From Anaerolineae bacterium (GTDB taxonomy: Bacteria; Chloroflexota; Anaerolineae; Epilineales; Epilineaceae), in the NCBI GenBank assembly GCA_029262755.1, contig JAJCYU010000251.1, forward strand, positions 1 to 33,415: a stretch of 33,415 nt of DNA. The letters run 5' to 3'. The position numbers and the translations under genes are program-made. The notes below the pieces were generated by a model. It was not told the origin of the DNA. It ran no database searches and was given only the letters and a program-made list of their open reading frames with translations. Below, one piece after another: positions 32,402-33,415 of the stretch. Position 1 is the first letter of the stretch. Each line of letters begins with the position of its first letter.

Positions 32402-33018
32402 CGTGTTACTCCTCCCATCGGAGCCGCCGAAGCCGTTTCCCTGCGGCTTCCGGCGGAGATACCAGGCTCATTGGGCCCGCTCTCGGCGATAAGCTCGGCC
32501 AGCCTTCGCCGAGCGCGATGCAGACGGCTCTTCACGGCCGAAACGCTCTCCCCCGTCGTCTCCGCGATCTCCGCGTAGCCCAGATCGTGCCAATACCGCA
32601 GGACAAGCACGAGACGATATTCCTCGGGAAGATGCTGCAACAAAGCGCGAATCTGTACGCCCCGTTCCGATCGGACCACGTTGCGCACCGGATCGACGGT
32701 TTCGGCGGCGAGTTGTCGCCACGGCGGCAATCCGTCCAACGAAACCACCTGGAGCTTCTTGCGACGCAATCGATCGATGCAGTGGTTCGCGGTGATGGAA
32801 AGCAACCACGTTGAAAACTTTCGCCCTGGGTCGTAGGCGCCCAACGCCCGATAGGCCTTTAGGAATGCTTCCTGGGCCGCATCCTCGGCATCGTTCGGAT
32901 TGCCGAGCATCCGGTAGGCCATGTTGTAGACTGGGCGTTGATAGCGTTCGACCAGATGGGCGAAGGCGGAACGGTCGCCGGCACGGGCATCCCGTATCCA
33001 GACGGCCTCCTCGTCCAT
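32374..33018 (-). CDS. ECF (RpoE-like) sigma factor
   Basis: 214-aa sigma-70 family protein with region 2 (about 20-90: F-A-H-L-V-E-R-Y-Q-R-P-V-Y-N-M-A-Y-R, D-A-E-D-A-A-Q-E-A-F-L-K-A-Y) and region 4 (about 125-185: L-P-E-E-Y-R-L-V-L-V-L-R-Y, Y-A-E-I-A-E-T-T-G-E-S-V-S-A-V-K-S-R-L-H-R-A-R). Regions 1 and 3 are lacking, as in ECF factors. The last 27 residues are extra and are encoded within the overlap with the anti-sigma gene. ATG 33018 has AAGGAGG six to eight bases upstream. A GCAACC...CGTATA element just before the gene suggests that it transcribes its own operon of sigma, anti-sigma and bactofilin. Confidence 0.95.
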   Translation of the reverse strand: MDEEAVWIRDARAGDRSAFAHLVERYQRPVYNMAYRMLGNPNDAEDAAQEAFLKAYRALGAYDPGRKFSTWLLSITANHCIDRLRRKKLQVVSLDGLPPWRQLAAETVDPVRNVVRSERGVQIRALLQHLPEEYRLVLVLRYWHDLGYAEIAETTGESVSAVKSRLHRARRRLAELIAESGPNEPGISAGSRRETASAAPMGGVTRCTQPTFAT

Positions 33019-33045
33019 GTTCTCCCTCCTTGCTCGTGTGCTGCC

Positions 33046-33072
33046 TATACGCGGCGCCCCGGAGGGGGTTGC
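33046..33072 (-). promoter_or_regulatory. Putative ECF-type autoregulatory promoter
   Basis: GCAACC and CGTATA on the minus strand, 15 bases apart, with CGTATA ending 27 bases before ATG 33018. The A-A-C in the -35 and the CGT start of the -10 are typical of ECF-dependent promoters. Specificity is inference. Confidence 0.5.
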
Positions 33073-33077
33073 GGCGC

Positions 33078-33106
33078 TTGGCGCATTGCTACCGGGTGGA
33101 TACCAT
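33078..33106 (+). promoter_or_regulatory. Possible promoter of the small plus-strand gene
   Basis: TTGGCG and TACCAT are 17 bases apart, 71 bases before ATG 33177. A weak match that needs transcript data to trust. Confidence 0.3.
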
Positions 33107-33176
33107 CGGCCGCCTCATCGCGGCCTTCCCATGGGCGCAACGTGAACCGTTGAAGCCTCGCCAGCCGGAGCCGACC

Positions 33177-33359
33177 ATGGACTACGATCTCATCATCGAC
33201 TGGCCGGGCGCATATGGCGGCCCGTCCTCGCGCGATGAACTCTTGCGTGCACTCAAAGAAGCGCTAGCGCTCGTCGAGTATACCCCAGGCGACACGGAGC
33301 TGTCCTGCGCAGGAATCCGAATCGAGGTCACCCGAACCGGCAGCCCGCGGGAAGAGTAG
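33177..33359 (+). CDS. Small protein of unknown function (60 aa)
   Basis: Begins M-D-Y-D-L-I-I-D-W-P-G-A-Y-G-G and is acidic overall, with an amphipathic helix (S-R-D-E-L-L-R-A-L-K-E-A-L-A-L-V) and a beta-like V-T-R-T-G end. There is no signal peptide, cysteine pair or known motif. GGAG is seven bases before ATG 33177, and in-frame GTG starts further up would only add an Arg-rich, implausible leader. It is divergent from the ECF sigma gene. I do not recognise the family. Its ribosome site and balanced composition support a real gene. Confidence 0.6.
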   Translation: MDYDLIIDWPGAYGGPSSRDELLRALKEALALVEYTPGDTELSCAGIRIEVTRTGSPREE

Positions 33360-33415
33360 CCCGGCGTTTGCCCTACGTCTCGCGCGCATCGCGGCCTCAG
33401 CATGTCGGCGGATCC

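Overview
High-GC bacterial chromosome, coding on both strands, with no tRNA, rRNA, CRISPR array, transposase or phage gene that I can see. The best taxonomic guess is Chloroflexota. This is inference from the mix: exported proteins ending in a Ser/Thr/Pro-rich linker plus a short hydrophobic tail, a LysW-like carrier, VanW, a membrane diadenylate cyclase with its YbbR partner, a bacterial homologue of the queuosine mannosyltransferase, and a sigma/anti-sigma/bactofilin operon. No single gene proves it.

Layout. 2-7660 (+): the 3' part of a VanW-domain gene; two GT4 glycosyltransferases flanking an HPr-kinase-like P-loop protein, the last two coupled by an ATGA overlap; then an exported LVIVD/propeller-like protein. 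7985-13950 (-): a tight four-gene operon read NlpC/P60 peptidase, MurD-like ligase, LysW-like zinc-ribbon protein, PLP enzyme fused to ATP-grasp. 14198-20413 (+): aconitase (acnA) with a recognisable promoter, then an exported clan GH-A glycoside hydrolase. 20536-33018 (-): GT9 glycosyltransferase; an exported dockerin protein; argF-cdaA-ybbR-QTMAN-like operon; a membrane protein with an almost leaderless promoter; and an ECF sigma, anti-sigma, bactofilin operon. 33177-33359 (+): a small unknown gene divergent from the sigma factor.

The most unusual region is 7985-13950. Its four products are a gamma-glutamyl-type peptidase fold, an amide ligase that needs ATP, a LysW-like carrier with a poly-Glu tail, and an amino-acid lyase/synthase fused to a second amide ligase. 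These are the parts expected of an amino-group-carrier or peptide-tailoring pathway, in a combination I do not recognise. The joint between the carrier and the PLP enzyme is odd: the reading frame is open upstream of the only usable start, with no ATG/GTG/TTG, and it reads like the normal N terminus of threonine-synthase-like enzymes.

A second theme is surface biology. Three exported proteins, from unlinked loci and of different folds, end in or near the same short motif, [LM]-P-W-[LI]-A-R, behind a low-complexity linker or a dockerin. Several cytosolic enzymes also carry long polar low-complexity inserts, which may be a habit of this genome.
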